Shown here one piece after another: positions 6,752-16,700 of a stretch of DNA of 19,260 nucleotides; within the stretch, counting starts at the first letter, position 1; every line of letters begins with the position of its first letter. Source of the stretch: an uncultured Eubacteriales bacterium (lineage in GTDB: Bacteria > Bacillota_A > Clostridia > Lachnospirales > Lachnospiraceae); assembly GCA_902803345.1 (NCBI GenBank), contig CADCPV010000255.1:1-19260 (forward strand), read 5' to 3'. The notes under the pieces are model-generated. The model worked only from the letters and a program-made list of their open reading frames with translations, did no database searches and had not been told where the DNA came from. Made by a program: the position numbers and the translations under genes.

Positions 6752-8173
6752 ATGGGCGGTTTTTTCGGCATGACCTCGAGGAAGGACTGCATTCCGGAAG
6801 TTTTCTACGGAACGGATTATCATTCACACCTTGGGACGCGGCGCGGCGGCATGGCCAGTACGAACCGCAGGACCGGTATGCAGCGCAAGATTCATGCGAT
6901 CGAAAACGCGCCTTTCCGGACCAAGTTCGAGCGGATTTTCGAAGAACTCTCCGGCAACGCGGCAATCGGCTGCATCAGTGATTTCGATCCGCAGCCGCTT
7001 CTGATCACATCGAAACTGGGAACCTATGCCATTTGTGTAGTCGGTATGATCAACAATGCGGATGAGCTGATTGCCGGAATGCTTTCAAGAGGCGCAAGCT
7101 TTGACGCGATGACCGGCGGCGCAATCAATTCGGTCATGCTGACAGCGGCTTTAATCGGCGAAAAGGATAATTTCGCTGACGGTATCCGGCATGCGCAGAT
7201 GAAGATCGAAGGCACGGCTTCGATCCTGATCCTGAAAGAGGACGGGACCCTGATTGCGGCAAGAGACCGGGACGGACGGCTTCCGATCCTCGTCGGAAAG
7301 AACGAGGACGGCTATGGCGTGTCATTTGAGTCTTTTGCGCTGCAGAAGCTGGATTTTGAACAGGTGATGGAACTCGGTCCCGGTGAAATTGTGGAAATCC
7401 ATCCGGAAGAAGCCTTCGTGCTGAAGCCGGCGCTCCCGAAGAAACGGATCTGTTCCTTCCTCTGGTCCTATTACGGTTATCCGACCTCAACCTACGAGGG
7501 ACAGAACGTCGAAGTGATGCGCTACCGGAACGGGCGGATTATGGCGCAGCACGACCAGGAGAGCGGAAAGGCACAGGATATCGATTATGTCGGCGGCGTT
7601 CCGGATTCCGGCACCCCGCACGCGATCGGCTACGCAAACGAATCGCGGATTCCCTTCGCACGGGCTTTCATCAAATATACGCCAACTTGGGCACGTTCCT
7701 TCATGCCGGTCAACCAGTCTGAGCGGAACCGGGTCGCGCATATGAAGCAGATCCCGGTCCACGACCTCATTAAGGACCAGAAGCTGCTTTTTGTCGACGA
7801 TTCGATTGTCCGCGGCACACAGCTCAAGGAAACGGTCGATTTCCTGTATGCAAACGGTGCAAAGGAAGTCCATATGCGTTCCGCCTGCCCGCCGATTATG
7901 CACGCCTGCAAATTCCTGAATTTCTCCCGTTCCACATCGGACAATGACCTGATCTCGAGACGCGTGATCCGGGAATTAGAAGGCGAAGAAGGGCTGGAGC
8001 ATATCGAAGAGTATGCAGACGGCAGGACCGAACGCGGCAGAAAGCTCCGGGAAACTATCTGCGAAAAGCTCCATTTTGCTTCTCTTGAATTCCAGACATT
8101 GGAAGGCGTGATTGACGCAATCGGGCTTCCGGAGTGCGAACTCTGTACCTACTGCTGGTCAGGAAAGGAATGA
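6752..8173 (+). CDS. purF: Amidophosphoribosyltransferase PurF with degenerate glutaminase domain
   Basis: A 473-residue PurF homologue, which forms phosphoribosylamine from PRPP and an amino donor. The phosphoribosyltransferase half is intact: GGVPDSG (281-287) and the PRPP loop [10 protein letters not shown] (347-356). Cysteines at 234 (RICSF), 386 (HACKF), 462 and 465 (CELC) fall where Bacillus PurF has its Fe4S4 ligands. The N-terminal Ntn glutaminase half is present in length but not in residues: Met-Gly-Gly-Phe-Phe-Gly replaces Met-Cys-Gly, CISDF (74-78) stands where the substrate-binding RYST is expected, [10 protein letters not shown] (97-106) where NGNL is expected, and the later Asp is missing. 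The R-G of HLGTRRGG remains. The gene starts two bases after purE. From memory, similar MGGFFG proteins occur in other gut Clostridia, so this looks like a stable subfamily, not a mutant. It probably uses ammonia or a partner glutaminase; that is inference. Confidence 0.9.
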   Translation: MGGFFGMTSRKDCIPEVFYGTDYHSHLGTRRGGMASTNRRTGMQRKIHAIENAPFRTKFERIFEELSGNAAIGCISDFDPQPLLITSKLGTYAICVVGMINNADELIAGMLSRGASFDAMTGGAINSVMLTAALIGEKDNFADGIRHAQMKIEGTASILILKEDGTLIAARDRDGRLPILVGKNEDGYGVSFESFALQKLDFEQVMELGPGEIVEIHPEEAFVLKPALPKKRICSFLWSYYGYPTSTYEGQNVEVMRYRNGRIMAQHDQESGKAQDIDYVGGVPDSGTPHAIGYANESRIPFARAFIKYTPTWARSFMPVNQSERNRVAHMKQIPVHDLIKDQKLLFVDDSIVRGTQLKETVDFLYANGAKEVHMRSACPPIMHACKFLNFSRSTSDNDLISRRVIRELEGEEGLEHIEEYADGRTERGRKLRETICEKLHFASLEFQTLEGVIDAIGLPECELCTYCWSGKE

Positions 8174-8175
8174 AT

Positions 8176-9219
8176 ATGAATACAAACTCTAGATCGGAAT
8201 CCTATGCGGCTGCCGGTGTGGATATCACGGCCGGTTACAGAAGCGTGGAACTGATGAAACAGCATATAGGACGCACAATGATTCCCGGCGCAATCGGGGG
8301 CCTCGGCGGTTTCGGCGGACTGTTTGAACCGGACCTTACCGGGATTGAGAAACCGGTACTGGTTTCCGGAACCGACGGCGTCGGAACAAAGCTTCGGATT
8401 GCCTTTCTGATGGATCAGCATGATACGGTCGGGATCGACTGTGTTGCGATGTGTGTCAATGACATCATCTGCTGCGGCGCAAAGCCCCTGTTTTTCCTTG
8501 ATTACATTGCCTGCGGGAAAAACTTCCCCGAGAAGATTGCAGACATCGTAAAGGGAGTTTCAGAGGGCTGCGTGCAGGCCGGATGTGCGCTGATCGGCGG
8601 CGAAACCGCGGAGATGCCCGGATTCTATCCGGAAGACGAATATGATCTTGCGGGCTATTCAACCGGCATCGTGGATAAAGACAAGATCATTGACAATACG
8701 AAGATGCAGGAAGGCGACGTCGTAATCGCGCTTCCGTCATCGGGCGTGCATTCAAATGGCTTCTCCCTGATTCGGAAAGTGTTTGATGTGGAAAACTGCG
8801 ATCTTAAGGCACCGGTGAAAGAACTTTCCGGCGCATCACTCGGAGAAACGCTTCTCACGCCGACAAAGATTTATGTAAAACCCGTTCTGGCACTTCTTTC
8901 GAAAGTCCCGGTCAGAGGCATTTCGCATATTACGGGCGGCGGTTTCTATGAAAACATTCCGCGGAGTATTCCGGAAGGGCTCGGCGCCGTGATCCGGAAA
9001 GATGCCGTTAAGGTGCCGCCGATCTTCGGGCTGATTGCAAAAACCGGGAAGATTCCGGAACGCGACATGTTCAACACCTACAACATGGGCGTCGGCATGA
9101 GCGTCATTGTCCCGGCGAATTACATGGAATGTGCGCTTTCCATTCTCAGGGAGAACGGAGAAGACGCTTACGTGATCGGCGAAATCCGCAGACAGGAAGA
9201 GAAAATCACGCTGATCTGA
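8176..9219 (+). CDS. purM: Phosphoribosylformylglycinamidine cyclo-ligase (AIR synthetase)
   Basis: A 347-residue enzyme that closes the imidazole ring of FGAM with ATP to give AIR. Family motifs are clear: [74 protein letters not shown] and [10 protein letters not shown]. The start at 8176 has AAAGGA (8164-8169) at good spacing; an ATG at 8170 that overlaps the purF stop (ATGA) would add two residues and cannot be excluded. The open frame to 8134 lies inside purF and is not used. Size and motifs match the family fully. Confidence 0.96.
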   Translation: MNTNSRSESYAAAGVDITAGYRSVELMKQHIGRTMIPGAIGGLGGFGGLFEPDLTGIEKPVLVSGTDGVGTKLRIAFLMDQHDTVGIDCVAMCVNDIICCGAKPLFFLDYIACGKNFPEKIADIVKGVSEGCVQAGCALIGGETAEMPGFYPEDEYDLAGYSTGIVDKDKIIDNTKMQEGDVVIALPSSGVHSNGFSLIRKVFDVENCDLKAPVKELSGASLGETLLTPTKIYVKPVLALLSKVPVRGISHITGGGFYENIPRSIPEGLGAVIRKDAVKVPPIFGLIAKTGKIPERDMFNTYNMGVGMSVIVPANYMECALSILRENGEDAYVIGEIRRQEEKITLI

Positions 9220-9234
9220 CAGGAAGGAGGCTGC

Positions 9235-9867
9235 ATGTTAAAGAAAATCGTCAGCGGAATCCTTTCGGGCATCCTCGTTTCGATCGGGGGAGCCGTGTTT
9301 CTTTCCTGTGAGAACCGGGTTGTCGGCGCGGTGCTGTTTTCAGTTGCACTGCTGTCGATCTGCTTTATGGGTTATTCCCTGTACACCGGAAAAGTCGGCT
9401 TCATGGCCGAAAAGCACGGGAAGGAAGAGTGGTCCGTTCTCCTGTGGGGACTTTTGGGGAATCTTATCGGGACGCTTTTCTGCGGGCTGATATTGAAATT
9501 TGCTGTTCCGTCGATGCGCGAAACTGCGAATACAGTCTGTCAGGCGAAACTGACACAGCCCTGGTACGGAACGCTTGTGCGCGGCGCTTTCTGCGGCATG
9601 CTGATGTATTTAGCGGTTGCGATCTACCGGAACCACAAAAGCCCTCTCGGAATTCTGTTCGGAATTCCGGTCTTCATCCTGAGCGGGTTTGAGCACTCGA
9701 TTGCGGATATGTTCTATTTTGCCTGCTCGGATCAGTACAGCCTGAAAACGCTGCTCTTCATTGTGCTTGTTGTGCTCGGTAATTCAGCAGGAGCGCTCCT
9801 TCTTTGTGCGATGACCGTTTTTATCAGGGAAAAAGCAAAGCCTTCCGAAGAGGCAGGGCAGAAATAG
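9235..9867 (+). CDS. Formate/nitrite transporter (FNT) family channel, short form
   Basis: A 210-residue membrane protein with about six hydrophobic segments (near 5-27, 30-50, 66-90, 111-131, 137-152 and 172-196). FNT landmarks are visible: SLYTGKVG (48-55) at the place of the FocA omega-loop LFTST, GNLIGTLFCGL (75-85), LVRGAFCGMLMYLAVAIYR (114-132), and the signature SGFEHSIADMF (150-160) with the central pore histidine at 154, then GNSAGA (182-187). FNT proteins are pentameric channels for formate, nitrite or hydrosulfide. This one is shorter than FocA, mainly in the N-terminus and loops. A strong AAGGAGG lies just before the ATG. Its place between purM and purN, in an operon ending in fhs, points to formate; the substrate is inferred, not read from the sequence. 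Confidence 0.82.
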   Translation: MLKKIVSGILSGILVSIGGAVFLSCENRVVGAVLFSVALLSICFMGYSLYTGKVGFMAEKHGKEEWSVLLWGLLGNLIGTLFCGLILKFAVPSMRETANTVCQAKLTQPWYGTLVRGAFCGMLMYLAVAIYRNHKSPLGILFGIPVFILSGFEHSIADMFYFACSDQYSLKTLLFIVLVVLGNSAGALLLCAMTVFIREKAKPSEEAGQK

Positions 9868-9882
9868 AGAAAGGGGATTCTT

Positions 9883-10530
9883 ATGGACAACAAAACCAGC
9901 ATTGCCGTCTTTGTATCGGGCGGCGGAACCAATCTCCAGGCGCTTCTTGATGCGCAGCAGAACGGACTTCTGCCGCACGGAGACATTGAACTCGTGATCT
10001 CGAATGTCCGTGATGCCTATGCTTTGGAACGCGCAAAAATGGCCGGTGCAAAGACGGCTGTCGTTGTGAAAAAAGAGCTCGGATCTCAGAAAGCCTTCGA
10101 GAGCCGGATCCTCGATCTTCTGGAGGCCCATGACATCGACCTGATCGTGCTTGCCGGCTTCCTGTGCATCCTGAGCGAGGACTTCACATCGCGTTTCCCG
10201 GAGCGCATCATCAACGTGCATCCTTCGCTGATCCCAAGCTTCTGCGGCAAGGGATTCTACGGGCTGAAGGTACACGAAGCGGCGCTTCAGCGCGGCGTGA
10301 AAGTGACCGGCGCGACCGTGCATTTTGTGAATGAAATCCCGGACGGCGGAAAGATCATTCTGCAGAAGGCGGTAGAGGTACTTCCGGACGATACGCCGGA
10401 GTCCCTGCAGCTTCGCGTAATGCAGGAAGCGGAATGGGTTCTGCTGCCGCAGGCCGTCGAAATGGTATCAAAAAAGATTTATGATGAATATTACAAGGGG
10501 AGGAAGAAGAATGAACATCTATCAGATTGA
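9883..10530 (+). CDS. purN: Phosphoribosylglycinamide formyltransferase (GAR transformylase)
   Basis: A 215-residue protein, normal for PurN. It moves the formyl group of 10-formyl-THF to GAR. The N-terminal SGGGTNLQAL (12-21), NVHPSLIPSF (111-120, catalytic Asn111 and His113) and VTGATVHFVNEIPDGG (141-156, catalytic Asp154) are present. The segment FCGKGFYGLKVHEAAL is like other clostridial PurN. The start has AAGGGG (9871-9876). The last 20 bases overlap the next gene in another frame. Its cofactor can be made by Fhs at the end of the same operon. Confidence 0.95.
   Translation: MDNKTSIAVFVSGGGTNLQALLDAQQNGLLPHGDIELVISNVRDAYALERAKMAGAKTAVVVKKELGSQKAFESRILDLLEAHDIDLIVLAGFLCILSEDFTSRFPERIINVHPSLIPSFCGKGFYGLKVHEAALQRGVKVTGATVHFVNEIPDGGKIILQKAVEVLPDDTPESLQLRVMQEAEWVLLPQAVEMVSKKIYDEYYKGRKKNEHLSD
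10497..10503 (+). promoter_or_regulatory. Ribosome binding site of purO, inside purN
   Basis: GGGGAGG lies seven bases before the ATG at 10511 and selects the start MNIYQIDN over an ATG at 10481. It lies within the purN coding sequence, so the two genes are translationally linked. Confidence 0.8.
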
Positions 10531-11230
10531 CAACATCGGCGAACTGATTCATGACAACGCCTATGTCGGACGCGGCATCGTGGCCGGAATGACGCCGGAT
10601 GGGAAGGCCGCTGCGGCTTATTTCATCATGGGCCGCTCCCAGAACAGCCGGAACCGGGTGTTTGAGCTGACGGAGGAAAAAGAACTTTTCACGCGGCCCT
10701 ACGATGCGTCGAAAGTGCAGGATCCGAGCCTCATTATCTACGCTGCCCTCAGGAAATCCGGAGACAACCTTGTCTTTACAAACGGCGACCAGACTGACAC
10801 CATTGTCGATGGTTTTGCGGAAGGAAAAAGCTTCAAGGAATCGCTGGAATCCCGCTGCTTCGAGCCGGACGGACCGAACTTCACCCCGAGAATCAGCGCG
10901 GTGGAATACCTCGGAAAAGCTGATTTTTCCTACGAAATCAGCATTCTGAAGAGCATCGACGCAGAAGGAACGGACTGTGCGCGCTATACCTTCTCTTACC
11001 CCGGAAAAGCCGGCCTCGGCCACTTTATTCACACCTATGTCTGTGACGGCAATCCGATCCCGACCTTCCAGGGAGAACCGGAACGCGTTCTGATCCCGGC
11101 AGATATTGATGAATTCACGAACGACCTCTGGGAAAACCTCAATGAGGACAACAAGATTTCCCTCTATGTGCGCTATACCGATCCTGTGAGCGGCGAATTT
11201 ACCGACCGCCTGATCAACAAATACCAGTAA
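10511..11230 (+). CDS. purO: IMP cyclohydrolase, PurO type
   Basis: A 239-residue protein resembling the archaeal PurO family, which closes FAICAR to IMP, the last step of the pathway. YVGRGIVAGMTPDG near the N-terminus and YFIMGRSQNSRNRVF just after it match the family's conserved opening (Y-x-GR, then the S-R-S/N-R segment). It has no resemblance to the MGS-like cyclohydrolase domain of ordinary PurH. Its neighbour downstream supplies FAICAR, so the pair replaces bifunctional PurH. The gene overlaps purN by 20 bp and ends 11 bp before the transformylase. Assignment rests on motif recall plus context. Confidence 0.85.
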   Translation: MNIYQIDNIGELIHDNAYVGRGIVAGMTPDGKAAAAYFIMGRSQNSRNRVFELTEEKELFTRPYDASKVQDPSLIIYAALRKSGDNLVFTNGDQTDTIVDGFAEGKSFKESLESRCFEPDGPNFTPRISAVEYLGKADFSYEISILKSIDAEGTDCARYTFSYPGKAGLGHFIHTYVCDGNPIPTFQGEPERVLIPADIDEFTNDLWENLNEDNKISLYVRYTDPVSGEFTDRLINKYQ

Positions 11231-11241
11231 AGGAGACTGAC

Positions 11242-12426
11242 ATGAAAGAATTCGAACTGAAATACGGTTGCAATCCCAACCAGAAACCCGCGAAGATCTA
11301 CATGGAAAACGGGACCGATCTTCCGATCAAAGTCCTTTCCGGCCGCCCGGGCTATATCAATTTCCTGGATGCCTTCAACTCGTACCAGCTTGTGCGCGAG
11401 ATCAAGAATGAGCTTGGCCTTCCGGCTGCGACAAGTTTCAAGCATGTCAGTCCCACATCCGCGGCTGTCGGCATTCCGCTTTCAGAGGACCTGAAGCGCG
11501 CCTGCTTCGTGGACGATGTGAAAGGCCTTGATGATTCACCGCTGGCCTGCGCCTATGCAAGAGCAAGAGGTACCGACCGTCTGAGCTCCTTCGGCGACTG
11601 GATTGCCCTGTCGGAGCCCTGCGATGTGACTACGGCAAAACTGATCCGCCGCGAAGTTTCCGATGGTGTGATTGCACCCGGTTACGAGCCGAAGGCACTT
11701 GAAATCCTGAAGAAAAAGCGGAACGGATCCTACAATGTTGTTGAAATCGATCCGGACTATGTACCGGAAGTGCAGGAAAAGAAGCAGGTCTTCGGCATTA
11801 CCTTCGAACAGGGCAGAAACAACTTCCGCATCAACGAAGAACTTCTTCAGAACGTTGTGACCGCGAACAAGGAAATTCCGGCGGAAGCGAAGCGTGACCT
11901 GATCATCGCGCTTCTCACATTGAAATACACGCAGTCCAATTCGGTTGCCTATGCCTATGACGGACAGGCGATCGGTGTCGGCGCCGGCCAGCAGAGCCGT
12001 ATTCACTGCACAAGACTTGCCGGAACGAAGGCGGACACCTGGTTCCTGAGGCAGATGCCGAAGGTTCTCGATCTTCCGTTCAAAGCAGACGTCGCCCGGA
12101 CCACCCGTGACAACGTGATCGACGGCTATATCAACCAGAACGAAGAAGACGTCTGTGAAGACGGCATCTGGCAGCTGTATTTCACAAAACAGCCCGAACC
12201 GCTGACGGCGGAAGAGAAGAAGGCATGGCTTTCGACCCGCCAGAATGTCGCTTTAGGTTCCGATGCATTCTTCCCCTTCTCGGACAATGTTGAACGCGCA
12301 CACCGTTCGGGCGTCAAATACATTGCCGAGCCGGGCGGATCCATCCGCGACGACGACGTGATCGCCTGCTGTGATAAATACGGCATTGCGATGGCATTTA
12401 CGGGAATGAGACTGTTCCATCATTAA
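11242..12426 (+). CDS. purH: Stand-alone AICAR transformylase (PurH-like, without cyclohydrolase domain)
   Basis: A 394-residue protein that formylates AICAR to FAICAR with 10-formyl-THF. It contains the transformylase half of PurH only: FKHVSPTSAAVG (66-77, with the Lys-His pair at 67-68), KYTQSNSVAYA (from 228), AGQQSRIHC, and SDAFFPFSDNVERAH followed by AEPGGSIRDDDVI near the C-terminus. Ordinary PurH has an extra N-terminal cyclohydrolase domain of about 200 residues, which is absent and replaced by the neighbouring PurO. AAGGAG (11230-11235) precedes the ATG. The purH symbol covers only part of the classical function. Confidence 0.93.
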   Translation: MKEFELKYGCNPNQKPAKIYMENGTDLPIKVLSGRPGYINFLDAFNSYQLVREIKNELGLPAATSFKHVSPTSAAVGIPLSEDLKRACFVDDVKGLDDSPLACAYARARGTDRLSSFGDWIALSEPCDVTTAKLIRREVSDGVIAPGYEPKALEILKKKRNGSYNVVEIDPDYVPEVQEKKQVFGITFEQGRNNFRINEELLQNVVTANKEIPAEAKRDLIIALLTLKYTQSNSVAYAYDGQAIGVGAGQQSRIHCTRLAGTKADTWFLRQMPKVLDLPFKADVARTTRDNVIDGYINQNEEDVCEDGIWQLYFTKQPEPLTAEEKKAWLSTRQNVALGSDAFFPFSDNVERAHRSGVKYIAEPGGSIRDDDVIACCDKYGIAMAFTGMRLFHH

Positions 12427-12449
12427 TCAGCACATCTGGAGAGTGGTTT

Positions 12450-13721
12450 ATGAACATACTGGTTGTCGGCGGCGGCGGACGGGAACACGCCATTATCAAG
12501 AGCCTGAAGAAAAATCCGGCTGTGGAAACCATCTATGCGCTTCCCGGAAACGGCGGAATTGCCCGGGATGCGGAATGTTTCCCGATCAAGGCGACGGATC
12601 TTGACGGAATCGTGGATTTTGTAAAGAATCATATGGTGGATTATGCGGTTGTCGCACCGGATGATCCGCTGGTTCTCGGACTCGTGGACCGGCTTGATCT
12701 GATGGGTGTTCCCTGCTTCGGTCCGCGCAAAAATGCAGCGATCATCGAGGGGTCCAAGGTTTTCAGCAAGAACCTGATGAAGAAATACGGTATCCCGACC
12801 GCGAAATACGAAGTATTCACAGACGCAGAATCAGCACTTTCCTATGTGGAAAACTGTCCGCTTCCGACGGTTGTGAAGGCGGACGGGCTTGCACTCGGAA
12901 AAGGCGTCCTGATCTGTGAAACAAGGGAGCAGGCAAAACTTGCAGTCCGCTCGATTATGGAGGACCACCAGTTCGGGAAGAGCGGGGACCAGATCGTGAT
13001 CGAAGAGTTTTTGACAGGACCGGAAGTATCGGTACTTTCCTTTACAGACGGAAAGACCGTTGTTCCGATGATTTCGTCCATGGACCACAAGCGTGCCGGT
13101 GATCACGATACCGGCCTGAATACCGGCGGAATGGGTACGGTCGCCCCGAATCCTTACTATACGCCGGAAGTCGCAGACCGCTGCATGAAGGAGATTTTCC
13201 TGCCGACGATCAAGGCGATGAACGCGGAAGGCCGGACCTTCAAGGGCTGCCTGTATTTCGGACTGATGATTACCCCGGACGGACCGAAAGTCATCGAATA
13301 CAACTGCCGCTTCGGCGATCCGGAAACTCAGGTTGTGCTGCCGCTTCTTGAATCGGACCTACTCACAATCATGCAGGCTGTGACAAATGAAACGCTTTCC
13401 GAAACCGAAGTCCGTTTCAGCGAAAAGCACGCCTGCTGTGTGATTATGGCTTCCAAGGGCTATCCTGTGAAGTACGAGAAAGGTTTTGAGATCAGCATTC
13501 CGGAAGAACTTCTCGGCAATGTGTTTGTTGCCGGTGCAAAGCTTTCCGACGGGATGATCCTCACGGACGGCGGACGTGTGCTCGGCGTAACCGAGATAGC
13601 AGACAGCCTTCCCGAGGCAATCAGGAAAGCTTACGAGGATGTGAAACAGATTCATTTTGACAACGCATACTTCAGAACGGACATCGGCGCGCGTGCGCTT
13701 GCGGCCGTGAAAGGAGCATAA
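12450..13721 (+). CDS. purD: Phosphoribosylamine-glycine ligase (GAR synthetase)
   Basis: A 423-residue ATP-grasp ligase joining phosphoribosylamine, the PurF product, to glycine. Motifs in order: VVGGGGREHAI (5-15), LPGNGG, GPRKNAAIIEGSK, VVKADGLALGKGV, IEEFLTGPEVSVL, DHKRAGDHDTG with NTGGMGTVAP, and EYNCRFGDPETQV, where the metal-binding Glu and Asn lie. Full family length. TGGAGAG (12437-12443) precedes the ATG. Its TAA shares one base with the purL ATG (TAATG). Because phosphoribosylamine is very unstable, having purD and purF in one operon is sensible. Confidence 0.97.
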   Translation: MNILVVGGGGREHAIIKSLKKNPAVETIYALPGNGGIARDAECFPIKATDLDGIVDFVKNHMVDYAVVAPDDPLVLGLVDRLDLMGVPCFGPRKNAAIIEGSKVFSKNLMKKYGIPTAKYEVFTDAESALSYVENCPLPTVVKADGLALGKGVLICETREQAKLAVRSIMEDHQFGKSGDQIVIEEFLTGPEVSVLSFTDGKTVVPMISSMDHKRAGDHDTGLNTGGMGTVAPNPYYTPEVADRCMKEIFLPTIKAMNAEGRTFKGCLYFGLMITPDGPKVIEYNCRFGDPETQVVLPLLESDLLTIMQAVTNETLSETEVRFSEKHACCVIMASKGYPVKYEKGFEISIPEELLGNVFVAGAKLSDGMILTDGGRVLGVTEIADSLPEAIRKAYEDVKQIHFDNAYFRTDIGARALAAVKGA

Positions 13722-16700
13722 TGGTATATCGGATTTATGTGGAAAAGAAGGAAGGGCTGAGACTTCAGGCAGATGCGCTTCTTCAGGAAATCCGGGAGCT
13801 TTTAGGCATCCGGGGAATTCGGCGCGTCCGGCTTCTGAACCGCTATGATGCGGAGGATATCCGCGAAGAACTGTTCAGTCAGGCGATCGGTACGGTTTTT
13901 TCGGAGCCGCAGCTTGACGATGTGTATGAGGAACCGGATTTTACCGGTGCTTCCGTATTTGCTGTCGAATACCTGCCGGGCCAGTTTGACCAGCGCGCGG
14001 ATTCGGCTGCACAGTGCATTCAGATTATTTCGACAGGCGAGCGGCCGCTGATCCGGACTGCGAAGGTTTATGCGCTTTACGGTGCGATTTCCCAGGACGA
14101 TCTTGCTGCAATCAAGAAATACGTGATCAATCCGGTGGAGGCGCGCGAAGCGGAACTCAACAAGCCGGAGACCCTGAAAACTGTCTATGAAATTCCGACA
14201 GAAGTTGCGGTACTGACGGGCTTCAACGATTACGAAGAGGCAGAACTTGCGCAGTTTATCAGAGACTACGGCCTTGCGATGGACCTTGCGGACATCACTT
14301 TCTGCCAGCAGTATTTCCGATCGGAACACCGGGACCCGACGATTACCGAAATCCGCATGATCGACACCTACTGGTCTGATCACTGCAGGCATACGACGTT
14401 CCAGACGATTATCGACGATGTGCAGTTTGAAGACGATCTGCTGAAATCAGCCTGGGAAGACTATATCGGCGTCCGGAAAACGCTTGGCCGCACAAAACCG
14501 CTGTGCCTGATGGATTTAGCGACGGTTATCGTGAAATACCTGAAGAGTCAGGGCCTTTTGGAAAAGCTGGACGAAAGCGAGGAGATCAATGCCTGTACGG
14601 TAAAGATCGAAGTCGAGGCGGACGGAAAAAAAGAGCCGTGGCTTCTCCTGTTCAAGAATGAAACGCACAACCATCCGACGGAAATCGAGCCTTTCGGCGG
14701 CGCGGCGACCTGCATCGGCGGCGCGATCCGGGATCCTTTGTCTGGCCGTTCCTATGTCTACGGCGCGATGCGTGTAACCGGGGCTTCGGACCCGACAGTT
14801 CCGGTTTCTGAAACGATTCCCGGAAAGCTTCCGCAGCGCACGATTGTGACGACGGCTGCCCAGGGTTACAGCTCCTACGGCAACCAGATCGGCCTTGCGA
14901 CCGGCATTGTAGACGAACTGTATCATCCCGGCTACGCGGCAAAGCGGATGGAAATCGGCGCGGTCATCGCGGCAGCACCGCAGGAAAATGTCCGGCGTGA
15001 AGTGCCGGCGCCAGGTGATGTTGTCATTCTTCTCGGCGGCGCAACGGGACGCGACGGCATCGGCGGTGCGACGGGATCTTCAAAAGCCCACAATGTGCAT
15101 TCGGTTGAAGAATGCGGCGCGGAAGTCCAGAAGGGCAACGCACCGGAGGAACGGAAGCTTCAGCGGCTGTTCCGGAATCCGGAAGCCACCAGACTCATTA
15201 AGCGCTGCAACGACTTCGGTGCGGGCGGCGTTTCCGTTGCGATCGGGGAACTTGCGGACGGTCTTCTGATCGACCTCAACAGGGTTCCGAAAAAATACGA
15301 AGGTCTGGACGGAACGGAGCTTGCGATCAGCGAATCGCAGGAGCGCATGGCAGTTGTCGTCGAAAAAGATAATGTTACGCGCTTCCTGACGCTTTCCGAC
15401 CGGGAAAACCTGAATGCGACACCGGTTGCGGTTGTGACCGAATCGCCGCGTCTCGTGATGGAGTGGAACGGAAAGAAGATTGTCGATGTCAGCCGGGAAT
15501 TCCTGAACAGCAACGGCGCGGAAAAGCATATTACGATCACCCCGAATAAGCCTGAGAATTATCAGAAGGAAATCAGCGGTTCTTTCACCGAAAACCTGAA
15601 ATCGATGGCATCCGACCTGAATATCTGCTCGAAGCGCGGCCTTTCCGAGCGCTTTGACTCCACGATCGGAGCCGGCACAGTCCTGATGCCCTTCGGCGGC
15701 AAGTATCAGCGCACGCCGATCCAGGCAATGGTGCAGAAGATTTCGATGGAAGAGAAGCATACAGATGATGTTTCGCTGATGTCCTGGGGCTACAACCCGC
15801 AGATTGCCGAGAAAAGCCCCTATCACAGCGCCTACCTCGCGGTGATTGAGTCCGTCAGCAAACTGATTGCGTCCGGTGCTTCCTTCACGGATGTCTACCT
15901 GACCTTCCAGGAATACTTCGAGCGTCCGGGTACGGACGGAACGCGCTGGGGCAAGCCGCTTGCGGCGCTTTTAGGCGCGTTTGAAGCCCAGAAGGCGCTT
16001 CGGATCGGCGCGATCGGCGGCAAGGATTCGATGAGCGGTTCCTTTGAAAAGCTGGATGTTCCGCCGACGCTGGTATCCTTTGCAGTCACGACGTCCAAAA
16101 CCGCTGACATCGTATCGCCGGAATATAAGGAAGCCGGAGACCGGGTCGTACTTCTTGCCCCTGTTTATGATGAGAACGGCCTTCCGGAAACGGAATCCTT
16201 CCTTTCGATTCTCTACCAGGTGCATAAACTCCTGGAGAGCGGGAAATCAGTTTCCTGCTATACCCCCGGTCCGGGCGGCATCGCGGAAGCGGTGATGAAG
16301 CAGTGCTTCGGCAACGGCTTCGGTTTTGAATTTGCAGAAAACCTCAGCGTTTCGGAGCTATTCTCTTATCGATACGGCGCATTCCTTTTGGAGCTGAGTG
16401 CGGAAGCGGAAGAGATTCCCGGCACCCTGATCGGTATCGTTACAGAGGACCGGAACTTCCGGCTCGGCAGCGAAGCTGTTTCGTACAGTAAAATAGAAAC
16501 GCTGTATGAGAACCGGCTGGAATCTGTTTATACCTGCAATATTCCGAAAAAGTCTGCTGAAGTCCGAAACTTCTCCTATACGGCAGAGCACCGGATGGCG
16601 CCGGTTCTGAAAAAAGCCCAGCCCAAAGTGCTGATTCCGGCTTTCCCCGGCACGAACTGTGAATACGACAGCGCAAAAGCTGTCCGGGACGCAGGACTTT

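Noticed and set aside
6752..8173. purF as a decaying pseudogene
   Set aside because: The frame is intact at full length, the synthase half and candidate cluster cysteines are conserved, and it has a strong ribosome site in a compact operon.
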